DNA from: an uncultured bacterium
GTDB taxonomy: Bacteria; DRYD01
Length of the DNA stretch: 12,363 nt
Direction: 5' to 3'
NCBI GenBank assembly: GCA_937927985.1
Contig: CALFWH010000068.1
Coordinates: 1-12,363, forward strand
Numbering within the stretch: the first letter of the stretch is position 1; each line of letters starts with the position of its first letter. Positions 1-7,953 of the stretch are shown here, piece after piece. Under the pieces are notes generated by a model, which did no database searches, had not been told where the DNA came from, and saw only the letters and a program-made list of their open reading frames with translations. Both the position numbers and the translations under genes were made by a program.

Positions 1-735
1 TCTTTAATAAACATAGTTAACAAATATCTAAGCTTCTTAGAAGTAGATATACAATCAGAACAGATTATCAAGAATATACTTAACCAAATAAATCAAAACA
101 TACCAAAAATAACAGAAAAAATACTAGAAATCCTACTTAGTAGTAGTAAAATAATCTTAAACATAATTCTTGTTACAGTGCTTACATTCTACCACGTAAA
201 AGATTACGAAAAAATAAAAAAATTTAAAATAAATATCATAAGTAAATTATTTTCCATAAAACCCCAATTAGTAGAAAAAACAACTTATGTGATAGAAAAA
301 ATTTTAAGAAAATTTTTACTAGGTCAGATATTTGCAGCAAGTTACATATTTTTATTTACTTTAATATCCTTAAAAATATTCAATGTAAAGCAGTATTTAA
401 TAGTAGCCACAATAGCAGGAATATTCGAATTAATTCCCTTCATAGGAGCATTCATAGCTTTTTTCATATCAATAATCTTCCTACTCAATAAAGGCTTTCT
501 TTCTGTAATTTTATTCATAATCCTAGCCACAATAGCTTATCAAATTCTTGCCAAAATAATTTATCCTAATATAGTAGGAAAAATACTTAAAATATCAGTT
601 ATAAGTGTCCTATTATCAATTATAATAGGATTTAAACTATATGGAATATTCGGAATGTTTATAGCTGTCCCCTTAGCATCAATTATCAAAAACATAATAG
701 AAGAAAATGAAGAGCCTTCTAATAAAATACACTAA
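1..735 (+). CDS. AI-2E family (PerM/UPF0118) membrane transporter, 5'-truncated by window edge
   Basis: The frame is open from base 1 to the TAA at 733-735, giving the last 244 residues. The first ATG (178) is only an internal Met, because the 59 codons before it are stop-free and continue the same helical protein, so the real start lies left of the window. The C-terminal half carries the AI-2E permease pattern: a LLGQ motif opening a membrane segment (residues about 106-109), an ELIPFIG motif (about 143-149), a YPNIVGK turn, and a terminal GIFGMFIAVPLA segment. Members of this family are inner-membrane proteins with about eight helices and are variously linked to autoinducer-2, small-solute or ion export. 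The substrate cannot be told here. It is the only plus-strand gene, and its 3' end overlaps the end of the convergent gene by 17 bases. The family call is secure; the function is not. Confidence 0.88.
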   Translation, partial: SLINIVNKYLSFLEVDIQSEQIIKNILNQINQNIPKITEKILEILLSSSKIILNIILVTVLTFYHVKDYEKIKKFKINIISKLFSIKPQLVEKTTYVIEKILRKFLLGQIFAASYIFLFTLISLKIFNVKQYLIVATIAGIFELIPFIGAFIAFFISIIFLLNKGFLSVILFIILATIAYQILAKIIYPNIVGKILKISVISVLLSIIIGFKLYGIFGMFIAVPLASIIKNIIEENEEPSNKIH

Positions 736-1258
736 TAACCAAAGGCAAACCCAAAAATAAATAATTATCTACTGACTCTAAAAACCTATCTACCTTTACA
801 AAATACTCCTGCTTTAAAAAACCAGATTTACCCATAGAACAATATAAAACGTTATCCCTATCAAAAACCTCATAAATCAAAAAATTTCTCTTCCTACAAA
901 TAAACTCAGTTTTATTCCTTAAATTCTTTATAAAAATTTTATTAATAAAAGGTAAAAAACTATTGGAAATATCAATCTTGTAAAGATTGTAAAATTCATG
1001 ATTAAATTTGTACTTAAAATACACATTATTATCAAAAGTTTCTTTATAAACCATAAAAAATTCTTGATTATCAAGTAAAAAACTCCATTTCATTTTACCC
1101 ATAAAATTAAAAGTTAAAAAACTTAAAAATCTGGATCCCCAGTCCTTAGAATCATTTTTAATTTTAACTAAAACTTCCTTAGAATTAAAATCCAAAACAC
1201 TTCCCTCTTTGGTTAAATTATCTATACTTACAACAAAAAAATTTCTTATAAAAAACAT
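719..1258 (-). CDS. Small protein with scramblase/LURP-one-like C-terminal pattern (tentative)
   Basis: About 179 residues if started at the ATG at 1256-1258, two bases after the stop of the upstream prenyl synthase gene. A TTG at 1262-1264 overlaps that stop (TTGA) and has a weak AGG five bases upstream, so a start two codons earlier is possible. No signal peptide or clear membrane helix is seen; hydrophobic stretches are short and strand-like. The second half alternates like a beta barrel: a positively charged RKRNFLIYEVFDRDNVLY stretch, then a GFLKQEYFVKVD segment, then a hydrophobic end (LFLGLPLVISVF). This layout recalls the C-terminus of phospholipid scramblase/LURP-one (tubby-like fold) proteins. 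That resemblance is pattern recognition only and could be wrong. It is the last gene of the minus-strand run, probably coupled to the prenyl synthase gene. Otherwise a hypothetical protein. Confidence 0.7.
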   Translation of the reverse strand: MFFIRNFFVVSIDNLTKEGSVLDFNSKEVLVKIKNDSKDWGSRFLSFLTFNFMGKMKWSFLLDNQEFFMVYKETFDNNVYFKYKFNHEFYNLYKIDISNSFLPFINKIFIKNLRNKTEFICRKRNFLIYEVFDRDNVLYCSMGKSGFLKQEYFVKVDRFLESVDNYLFLGLPLVISVFY

Positions 1259-1260
1259 TA

Positions 1261-2367
1261 TCAATAAAGCCTATCTACAAGAGAATTTATAAAATTTTCT
1301 AGCAAAGAAATAAAAATTTTAGAAAATCCTGTTTTATCTAATATATTATTTAATAAATCTATCCTTCCAAAAATTTTGGCTTTTGAAAATGATTGCTCAT
1401 AAATATAACTATTTTCCTTAATTTTAGATTTTACTAAAGCCAAAAAGTAAGAAGGATTTTTTGTCCAAATTCTTTTCCATTTATCAATCAATTCCTTATT
1501 TTTATTCACTAATAAAATTAATGGATAAGTAACTCTTCCGCTTAATATGTCGTTATTTGAATCCTTACTCAATAATCTGGAATCTTGTCTATAATCAAGT
1601 AAATCATCAATTATCTGAAAAGCAACCCCGTATTTACTAAATAAACTAAATAATTCTTCTGATAATTCCGATTTAAATTCCTCATTTAAAAATTCAGTTG
1701 CAAAATGATAAGCAATTTTAGCTATTCCCCCAAATAAAACTCCCGTTTTTAAAAACAAAATCTTAAAATAATCCTCTTCGCTTATTGATAAATTATATTT
1801 ATTCTGATATTGTAAAACTTCACCCAAACACATATCTTTTAAACACTCTATTAAAACTTTACAATAGAAAGGAAAAACTCTATAAGCTTCATTAAGAGAA
1901 GAAATTATTAAGATATCACCAAATATTATTGCTCCATCTATCCCAAATTTTTTATGTATAGCTGGTTTACCTCTTCTTGTATTTGCACCATCCAATATAT
2001 CATCATGCACTAAAGTGGCAGAATGAGCCATTTCAAATATAGCTCCTAATCTAAACAATTTATCCCAAGAATCTCTATTTAACCTCTTCCTATCTGTTAC
2101 ACAATCTTTAATCATCCCCAAAACCAAAATATAAAAAAATAAAGATCTCAACATCTTACCACCATAAACCATATATCCGTTTATTCTGTTTACTAACCAG
2201 TTCTCCTTACTAAAATTTGTTAAATTGTCAATATACCTTAAAGTATATTCTCTTAACCCTAAAACAAATTTAGTTAAATCTTGCTTATTATCTATTAAAA
2301 CAAAATCGTTTAATTCTTTCAATTCCAAATCAGTTAGTTCATAACTGTAAATAACTTTATTATTCAT
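1261..2367 (-). CDS. Polyprenyl (geranylgeranyl/octaprenyl-type) diphosphate synthase
   Basis: Trans-isoprenyl diphosphate synthase, which adds isopentenyl diphosphate units to an allylic diphosphate in the cytoplasm to make quinone side chains or other prenyl lipids. Counting from the TTG at 2373, it shows GGKMLR (71-76, IPP binding), the first aspartate-rich motif HDDILDGANTRRG (D124, D125, D128, then R133/R134), a KTG segment (209-211), and the second aspartate-rich motif FQIIDDLLDY (D256, D257, D260). All catalytic groups are present. At about 370 residues it is somewhat longer than the usual 300-330, with extra sequence at both ends. I favour the ATG at 2365-2367; a TTG two codons earlier directly abuts the proS stop. 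Neither has a good ribosome binding site, so coupling to proS is likely. Chain length cannot be read reliably; small residues before the first DDxxD (A116, S118) hint at a medium or long chain product. Confidence 0.93.
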   Translation of the reverse strand: MNNKVIYSYELTDLELKELNDFVLIDNKQDLTKFVLGLREYTLRYIDNLTNFSKENWLVNRINGYMVYGGKMLRSLFFYILVLGMIKDCVTDRKRLNRDSWDKLFRLGAIFEMAHSATLVHDDILDGANTRRGKPAIHKKFGIDGAIIFGDILIISSLNEAYRVFPFYCKVLIECLKDMCLGEVLQYQNKYNLSISEEDYFKILFLKTGVLFGGIAKIAYHFATEFLNEEFKSELSEELFSLFSKYGVAFQIIDDLLDYRQDSRLLSKDSNNDILSGRVTYPLILLVNKNKELIDKWKRIWTKNPSYFLALVKSKIKENSYIYEQSFSKAKIFGRIDLLNNILDKTGFSKIFISLLENFINSLVDRLY

Positions 2368-2373
2368 ATTCAA

Positions 2374-4137
2374 TTAAATTTTCATAATACCATTTATTTT
2401 TCTATCTAAATCTAAATAAATCTGCTTTATTTTAGTTATCAAATCAGATAAACTTAGGTCATAAAACGATCTATCGAAATAATTCATAGGTAAAGTTTTT
2501 GGGAAATTAGAATTTATTTTTAATTCTACTATTCCTTGATTAATTTTATTTCCAACAACTATACATAGAGGTATTCCCAGTAATTCCCAATCCTTAAACT
2601 TAGTACCAGGAGATTCCTTTCGATCATCCCATAAAACTTCTATATTCTCACTTAATAAATCCTTATAAATTTTTTCTGAAATATTAAATTGTTTTTCATC
2701 GTCAATATTAACTGTAATGATATAGATAAAGAAAGGAGACGAATTAAATGTCCATGTTATAGAATTTTCAATTGAATAAGCTTCTATTATGGCAGAAATA
2801 ATTCTTGAGACACCTATTCCATAACATCCCATAATAATAGGTTTAGTTTTACCATCTTTATCCGTAAAATAAGCTTCCAAAGGTTCACTATACTTGGTAC
2901 CTAACTTAAATATATGTCCTAATTCCAAAGCAGGAAATAATTTATAATATCCCCTACACCTGTAACACAAATCACCATCAATTGCTTTAGAAATATCTGC
3001 AAATTCATCTATTAAAATATTTTCATAATCTACATCTTTATAGTGATAATCCTTTTCGTTAGCTCCAATTATGGCATTTTTTAAACCCAGTACAGAAAAA
3101 TCCGCTATAATTTTTATTTTCTTTCTAAGATTTATTGGCCCAATAAAACCAGCAACACTACCCAGTTTTTCAAAATCCTCTTCTTTAGCTAATACAGGCT
3201 CACAACCTAAATACTTAGATAATTTAATCTCATTTATCTCTTTATCTCCTCTAACTAATACTAAAATATATTCATTACCCTCTTTATAAAGTACACTTTT
3301 TATAAAATCACTTTCTTTTTTACCAATTGATTTTACCAACTGGTCTATAGTTTTTAAATCTGGAGTATAAATCTTGTTTAGATTTTCCTTGGGAGTATAA
3401 GAGTATTGTATATTTCTAGAACCAATCTTAGCTACTTCCACACTTGCAGCATATCCACAATTAGGACATTTAACAAACTTATCTTCTCCTGCATCAGTTA
3501 TAACCATAAATTCGTGAGAAACATCTCCACCTATAGGCCCAGAAAAAGCTTCTACAACTTCAACAGGTATAGATAATCTTTGGAATATTCTCATATAAGC
3601 ATCATAAACATCTTGGTATGTTTTGTTCAGACATTCCCAAGAAGTATGAAAACTATATAAATCTTTCATTATGAATTCACGAGCTCTTATTAAACCACCC
3701 TTAGGTCTTATCTCATCTCTGAACTTAGTTTGTATCTGATATAAAAGCAAAGGTAAGTTTTTATAACTCTTAGCGTATTTGGAAACTATGTAAGTTATTA
3801 TTTCTTCATGAGTAGTACCCAAAACCATTTTAGTGCCTTTTTTATCCTGAAATTTAAACATAACATCATCCATAGTTTGCCATCTACCAGTTTTTTCCCA
3901 CAGATCAGATGGATGAATAGCTGGCATTAAAACTTCTAAAGCTCCTATTCTGTCCATTTCTTCTTCTATTATCTTCCATACTTTCTTAAGAACCCTAAAA
4001 CCCAATGGTAAAAAATTATATATTCCCGCAGCTAACTGTAAAATATAACTTCCTCTTAAAAGCAAAGAATGACTTATATTATAAGCTTGGGAAGGTTTCT
4101 CTTTTGAAGTAAAAACAAAATAACTACTGTACTTCAT
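2374..4137 (-). CDS. proS: Prolyl-tRNA synthetase, bacterial type with insertion domain
   Basis: Class II aminoacyl-tRNA synthetase that charges tRNA-Pro; cytoplasmic, normally a homodimer. The 587 residues fit the bacterial (ProS type 1) architecture: catalytic core with the TTHEE motif (108-112), motif 2 with FRDEIRPKGGLIRAREFIMKD (139-158), the editing/insertion domain (about 225-390), motif 3 GCYGIGVSR (437-445), and the anticodon-binding domain with DDRKESPGTKFKDWELLGIP (504-523). Two CxxC pairs (C224/C227 and C391/C394) flank the insertion domain and could form one zinc site, as seen in some bacterial ProRS. The ATG overlaps the stop of the HoxU-like gene by one base (TAATG) and has no strong ribosome binding site of its own, so translation is probably coupled. 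Complete and intact. Confidence 0.98.
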   Translation of the reverse strand: MKYSSYFVFTSKEKPSQAYNISHSLLLRGSYILQLAAGIYNFLPLGFRVLKKVWKIIEEEMDRIGALEVLMPAIHPSDLWEKTGRWQTMDDVMFKFQDKKGTKMVLGTTHEEIITYIVSKYAKSYKNLPLLLYQIQTKFRDEIRPKGGLIRAREFIMKDLYSFHTSWECLNKTYQDVYDAYMRIFQRLSIPVEVVEAFSGPIGGDVSHEFMVITDAGEDKFVKCPNCGYAASVEVAKIGSRNIQYSYTPKENLNKIYTPDLKTIDQLVKSIGKKESDFIKSVLYKEGNEYILVLVRGDKEINEIKLSKYLGCEPVLAKEEDFEKLGSVAGFIGPINLRKKIKIIADFSVLGLKNAIIGANEKDYHYKDVDYENILIDEFADISKAIDGDLCYRCRGYYKLFPALELGHIFKLGTKYSEPLEAYFTDKDGKTKPIIMGCYGIGVSRIISAIIEAYSIENSITWTFNSSPFFIYIITVNIDDEKQFNISEKIYKDLLSENIEVLWDDRKESPGTKFKDWELLGIPLCIVVGNKINQGIVELKINSNFPKTLPMNYFDRSFYDLSLSDLITKIKQIYLDLDRKINGIMKI

Positions 4138-4868
4138 TATGAATTAAAAATTGTTTCAAATTTTCTTATTCTTTTATTTTTTGATTCTAAAAACTTAGCT
4201 AAATCAAATCTTCTTGTTTTGGATATCTCTTTATTTTTCATATATAAGGCTCCAGTAGGACAAACCATTACACACTTACCACAACTTATACAAGTTTCTG
4301 AATCACCCCATTTATAATCTAAATCAATTGAAATTCTCATATTATTTCCCATTCCCTTTACATCTAATGTATGAGGTCCAGCATATTCATGACAAATCCT
4401 TACACATCTAAAACACAAAACACATCTATTATGATCTAAAACATAAATCTTATGACTATCATCTATCTGTATGTTTTCCCATTTATAATCAACTAAATTT
4501 TGTTTAATTTCAAATATTTTATATTTCCAATCTTGTAAAATACAATTACCATCTGCCAAACAAACATAACAAGGATGAGGACGTTCAGCAAAAAGAAATT
4601 CAGTTAAATATTTCCTATAAACCCTTATTTTTTCAGTATTTGTATAAACTCTCATTCCTTCAAAAGGTTTAGTTATACATGAAGAAACTGGTCTTCTAAA
4701 ACCCTCTACTTCAACAATACACATCCTACAAGAACCAATAGGAGTAAGCCCATCTAAATGACAACTAACAGGAATATACTTACCTAGAGAAGAGATGATA
4801 CTATATAAACTTTTTTCTTTATCCTCTTCATTTAAAACAACTTCCTGATCATCTATAAATATCTTCAT
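4137..4868 (-). CDS. HoxU/NuoG-N-terminal-like iron-sulfur diaphorase subunit
   Basis: Electron-transfer subunit of the kind that links an NADH-oxidising flavoprotein to hydrogenase, formate dehydrogenase or complex I. The 243 residues match HoxU length and contain only the NuoG N-terminal module: a plant-type [2Fe-2S] site (C36, C47, C50, C64), a His/Cys3 [4Fe-4S] site (H98, C100, C103, C109; the short HxC spacing is HoxU-like rather than NuoG-like), then two ferredoxin-type [4Fe-4S] motifs (C149/C152/C155/C159 and C193/C196/C199/C203 followed by PTGAL). There is no molybdopterin-like domain. A ribosome binding site AGGAG lies six bases before the ATG and overlaps the stop of nnr; the stop overlaps the proS start by one base. 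No hoxE, hoxF, hoxY or hoxH lies nearby, so the partner is unknown. It could equally be a split NuoG for the complex I whose nuoAB are also in this window. Confidence 0.9.
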   Translation of the reverse strand: MKIFIDDQEVVLNEEDKEKSLYSIISSLGKYIPVSCHLDGLTPIGSCRMCIVEVEGFRRPVSSCITKPFEGMRVYTNTEKIRVYRKYLTEFLFAERPHPCYVCLADGNCILQDWKYKIFEIKQNLVDYKWENIQIDDSHKIYVLDHNRCVLCFRCVRICHEYAGPHTLDVKGMGNNMRISIDLDYKWGDSETCISCGKCVMVCPTGALYMKNKEISKTRRFDLAKFLESKNKRIRKFETIFNS

Positions 4869-4874
4869 ATTGTA

Positions 4875-4879
4875 CTCCT
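4875..4879 (-). promoter_or_regulatory. Ribosome binding site of the HoxU-like gene
   Basis: AGGAG on the minus strand, six bases before the ATG at 4868. It begins within the TAG stop of nnr (4878-4880), so ribosomes finishing nnr sit on the start site of the next gene. This supports translational coupling. Confidence 0.75.
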
Positions 4880-6584
4880 ATAATTCCACTAATTGTAAAT
4901 ACTCTCCAATAGATTTAGAAAAAGTTTGCACGTTCAAAACATTTGGATTATTAGAGTAGTTATTTAAAACATATTCAATAGCTTTAGGAATATTTGAAAT
5001 AATATCGGTAGGTAAAGTAGAAAAAGAAGTATTATTTTTTCTTGCTAATTGCCCTGCTAATCCATGTATAAAAACTGCGTTTTTAATTGCTTCTAAAATT
5101 GAATTTTCAATTTTTTTATTAACTGCAAAAAAGGAATTAGCTATAAAAGCAGAAATAATACCTGCTAATACATCTCCACTACCAGCCTTAGCTAATGACA
5201 AACCATTAGTTAAATTTATATACACATTGTCAACATTATCATAAAAGCATATAAAAGTAGGATTACCCTTAGAAACAATAATACTATTAGGTATTAAATT
5301 TGCTAATCTGGTAGAAGTATTTAGTCTATCTATATCATCATTAACCGATACTTTAACTTTGGAAGAAAATTTAGCAAAGAAATTGGATAACTCACCACTA
5401 TGAGGTGTAAGGATAATCTTTTTAAGATTAGTTTTAAAATCATTTCTGTTATTTATAAAATAATCATAAAACATTGCTAAGCCAGTACCATCTATTACTA
5501 AAACCCCTTTAAAATTCATGAAAATATGCTTCATAATATTATAATTAACTTGATTATCTTCTATTCCATTACCAAACAATATAACATTCACTTTTGAATA
5601 GTATGAATTCAATAATTCTTCGTAATTGTTCTTATCGTAAAACTCAACTATTTCTTCGGTTACTTTAGAAGAGATGATATTGTGAATATTTTTATTTACC
5701 ATTAAATAAATCATACCAGAATTAGATCTAAAAGCTGCTTTTGAAGCCAAAACTGGAGCACCAGTATATTTATAATTTCCACCTATAATCAAAACATTAC
5801 CTAACTTAGTTTTATGATAATTAGGAGGAAAATAAAATAATGTACTAGCAACTTCAAAAGGAAGAATAACGTTAATATTAGGATTAAGCTTCTTCTCCGT
5901 GTAAGGTATAGAAATATTTGAAATTACCAACTTACCTATATACAGATAAGCAGGGTATAAAAATAATCCTAATTTAGGATAAGCAAAAGTAACAGTAACA
6001 GAAGCTCTTACAGCTTCAGTAGATAAAAACTTACCACTATCTATATCTATTCCACTTGGTACATCTACACTTATAACATTATAAGAAAACTTATTTATAA
6101 CTTGAATTATTCTATCATAAAATTTTCCTAGATCACTTTTTACTCCAATTCCCACTAAAGCATCTATAACCAATGGATAAAATCCCAAATCTATCGTTAA
6201 ATTTTGAATGAATTTATCTTGCTCTAATTCTTCTTGGTTTTCTTGATTTTCTTGTAAACTAACTATAGGTATCTTTAAATTTTTTATTATATTATATTGC
6301 AGTAAAGCGTCGGATTTTAGTTTAGAGGTCTTAGCGGCTAAATAAACTTTGACAGGTATATTTCTTAGAAACAGATGCCTTGCTATAGCCATTCCATCTC
6401 CGCCGTTATTTCCACTACCACATATTACAATAACCCCTTTTCTAGCTACATCTAGATAATTATTATGAATAACTTCTAATACAGATAAAGCAGCATTTTC
6501 CATTAAAACAACAGAAGGTAAACCTAAATTCTCTATTGTCTCTTTATCTATTTCTTGCATCTGTTTTCTTAACAATACTCTCAT
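4878..6584 (-). CDS. nnr: Bifunctional NAD(P)H-hydrate epimerase / ADP-dependent NAD(P)H-hydrate dehydratase
   Basis: Repairs NADHX and NADPHX, the damaged hydrated forms of the reduced cofactors, in the cytoplasm. The N-terminal epimerase domain (about 1-230) shows the LMENAA segment (27-32), the glycine-rich GSGNNGGDG motif (56-64), the acidic residue in DALVGIG (D141) and DVPSGID (174-180). The C-terminal ribokinase-like dehydratase (about 240-545) shows GNVLIIGG (262-269), a GNG loop (338-340), LTPHSGE (392-398) and the nucleotide-binding AGSGDVLAG (467-475). At 568 residues it is longer than the roughly 500 usual for the fusion. Extra length includes a Gln/Glu-rich stretch at 111-122 made of short tandem QEN units, and a C-terminal tail. 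The ATG has a strong ribosome binding site (AGGAGAGG) four bases upstream. An 83-base gap separates it from rho. Confidence 0.96.
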   Translation of the reverse strand: MRVLLRKQMQEIDKETIENLGLPSVVLMENAALSVLEVIHNNYLDVARKGVIVICGSGNNGGDGMAIARHLFLRNIPVKVYLAAKTSKLKSDALLQYNIIKNLKIPIVSLQENQENQEELEQDKFIQNLTIDLGFYPLVIDALVGIGVKSDLGKFYDRIIQVINKFSYNVISVDVPSGIDIDSGKFLSTEAVRASVTVTFAYPKLGLFLYPAYLYIGKLVISNISIPYTEKKLNPNINVILPFEVASTLFYFPPNYHKTKLGNVLIIGGNYKYTGAPVLASKAAFRSNSGMIYLMVNKNIHNIISSKVTEEIVEFYDKNNYEELLNSYYSKVNVILFGNGIEDNQVNYNIMKHIFMNFKGVLVIDGTGLAMFYDYFINNRNDFKTNLKKIILTPHSGELSNFFAKFSSKVKVSVNDDIDRLNTSTRLANLIPNSIIVSKGNPTFICFYDNVDNVYINLTNGLSLAKAGSGDVLAGIISAFIANSFFAVNKKIENSILEAIKNAVFIHGLAGQLARKNNTSFSTLPTDIISNIPKAIEYVLNNYSNNPNVLNVQTFSKSIGEYLQLVEL

Positions 6585-6667
6585 AATTCCTCTCCTAAAT
6601 CCAATATAATTTACTACTTCTTCAAAAAAACTATAACCTCCTTTTTAATCAAAAAACTTTTTTATCA
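6585..6667 (-). other. rho-nnr intergenic spacer with an unused strong Shine-Dalgarno-like motif
   Basis: This 83-base gap is the longest in the minus-strand run. Just after the rho stop is an A-run/T-run palindrome-like stretch (about 6650-6662) without a GC stem, so it is not a convincing intrinsic terminator. An AAAAAGGAGG motif (6637-6646) follows, as good as any ribosome binding site here, yet no real gene begins after it: the nearest start in reach, TTG at 6623-6625, reads only Met-Lys-Lys and stops. No confident -35/-10 pair was found. The spacer may hold the 5' leader of a separate nnr transcript. Confidence 0.4.
6589..6596 (-). promoter_or_regulatory. Ribosome binding site of nnr
   Basis: AGGAGAGG on the minus strand ends four bases before the nnr ATG at 6584. 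It is one of the strongest sites in the window and fixes the nnr start. Confidence 0.75.
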
Positions 6668-7948
6668 CTATATATTCATTTGTTTTTTCATTAAATAGAT
6701 AAATTCTTTGTTATCCTTAGTTTTTTTCATATACTCAATAATTTTTTGAGTAGCTTCTTCAGGTTCAAGTTTACTAATCAATCTTCTTAAGGTCCATATT
6801 ACTTGCAAAGTTTCATTATTCAATAATAATTCTTCATGTCTTGTTCCTGATTTATTTATATCGATAGCTGGGAAAATTCTTTTCTCACTTAAAGATCTTG
6901 ATAAATGTAGTTCCATATTTCCAGTACCTTTGAATTCTTCAAATATTACTTCATCCATTTTACTTCCTGTTTCAACTAGTACGGTAGCAACAATAGTTAG
7001 GCTTCCTCCATTTTCTATTTTTCTTGCAGCACCGAAGAATTTTTTAGGTCTGTAAATAGCAGAAGTATCTAATCCTCCAGAAAGAGTTCTTCCAGTAGGA
7101 GGAAGTACCAAATTACATGCCCTTGTTAACCTTGTTAAACTATCCATTATTATTAATACATCTTTACCTAATTCAACTAAACTTTTAGCTTTCTCAACAG
7201 CTAACTCTGTTACTTTTAAATGTTTCTCAGGTACCTCATCAAAAGTAGATTTAACAATTTCAGCTTTTATAGATCGAGAAATATCTGTTACTTCTTCAGG
7301 TCTCTCGTCAACCAATAAAGCAATAACATAAACTTCTGGATTATTTCTGTTTACTGCCTGAGCTATTTTTTTTAGTATAGTGGTTTTCCCAGCTCTTGGA
7401 GGTGCAACTATTAAAGATCTTTGGCCTTTACCTATCGGCGTAAAAAGATCTATTATTCTTAAAGATATATCATCAGGAATCTCTAAATTAAGCTTTTCAT
7501 TAGGAAATATAGGTACTAACTTTTCAAAAGATTGTCTTTTTTGAATTTCATTAGGAGTCAAATTTGATATTTTAAATATTCTTTGAAGATTTCTATATTT
7601 TTCATTTTCTTTAGGTACTCTTGCCCATCCCTCAATAGTATCCCCAGTTCTTAAATTATATTTCTTAATAATATTCATTGAAACATAAACATCCTCAGCA
7701 GAAGGGGAATAAAAATCCTTTCTTAGAAAACCATAATTTTCAAGAATTTCTAATGTACCCTCCACTTTTTCAAATCCCGTTATCTTAGCCTCATATTCGA
7801 GTATACTTTTAATAATTTCTTCTTTTGATAATTTAGAATTAATTTTTAAACCAATAGCTTTGGAAATTTCAATTAACTCTTCCTTACTAAGAAGGAAAAG
7901 ATTTAAAGATAAATCAATATCGTTTTGTAACTCTTTTATATCCTTCAT
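6668..7948 (-). CDS. rho: Transcription termination factor Rho
   Basis: Hexameric RNA-dependent ATPase helicase that ends transcription at Rho-dependent sites. From the ATG at 7946-7948 it is 426 residues, a normal length. Order: Rho N-terminal helical domain (about 5-50), cold-shock-like primary RNA-binding fold (about 60-125, including ENYGFLR and VYVS), and the RecA-like motor with Walker A APPRAGKTT (182-190), the DERPEEVTD segment (214-222), Walker B VLIIMDSLTR (264-273), the LSGGLD Q-loop region (289-294), and the RSLSEKRIFPAIDI segment near the subunit interface. A GTG five codons upstream (7963) is open, but the GGGAG ribosome binding site is eight bases before the ATG, which decides the start. 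The upstream permease gene stops five bases before this ATG, so the two are probably co-translated. No large insertion of the kind seen in some Rho proteins is present. Confidence 0.98.
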   Translation of the reverse strand: MKDIKELQNDIDLSLNLFLLSKEELIEISKAIGLKINSKLSKEEIIKSILEYEAKITGFEKVEGTLEILENYGFLRKDFYSPSAEDVYVSMNIIKKYNLRTGDTIEGWARVPKENEKYRNLQRIFKISNLTPNEIQKRQSFEKLVPIFPNEKLNLEIPDDISLRIIDLFTPIGKGQRSLIVAPPRAGKTTILKKIAQAVNRNNPEVYVIALLVDERPEEVTDISRSIKAEIVKSTFDEVPEKHLKVTELAVEKAKSLVELGKDVLIIMDSLTRLTRACNLVLPPTGRTLSGGLDTSAIYRPKKFFGAARKIENGGSLTIVATVLVETGSKMDEVIFEEFKGTGNMELHLSRSLSEKRIFPAIDINKSGTRHEELLLNNETLQVIWTLRRLISKLEPEEATQKIIEYMKKTKDNKEFIYLMKKQMNI

Positions 7949-7953
7949 AACCT

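Noticed and set aside
342..530. Minus-strand open frame of 62 codons inside the AI-2E gene
   Set aside because: Antisense to conserved membrane segments and without a plausible start context.
3071..3289. Plus-strand open frame of 72 codons inside proS
   Set aside because: Antisense to the intact insertion domain of proS, with no ribosome binding site and no recognisable protein features.
6235..6262. Tandem repeat in nnr (Gln-rich stretch)
   Set aside because: A few imperfect short units encode a Gln/Glu-rich surface segment in the epimerase domain. It is too short and degenerate to call a repeat locus.
6648..6664. Intrinsic terminator after rho
   Set aside because: There is an A-run next to a T-run, but there is no loop and no GC base pairs, so a stable hairpin is not expected.
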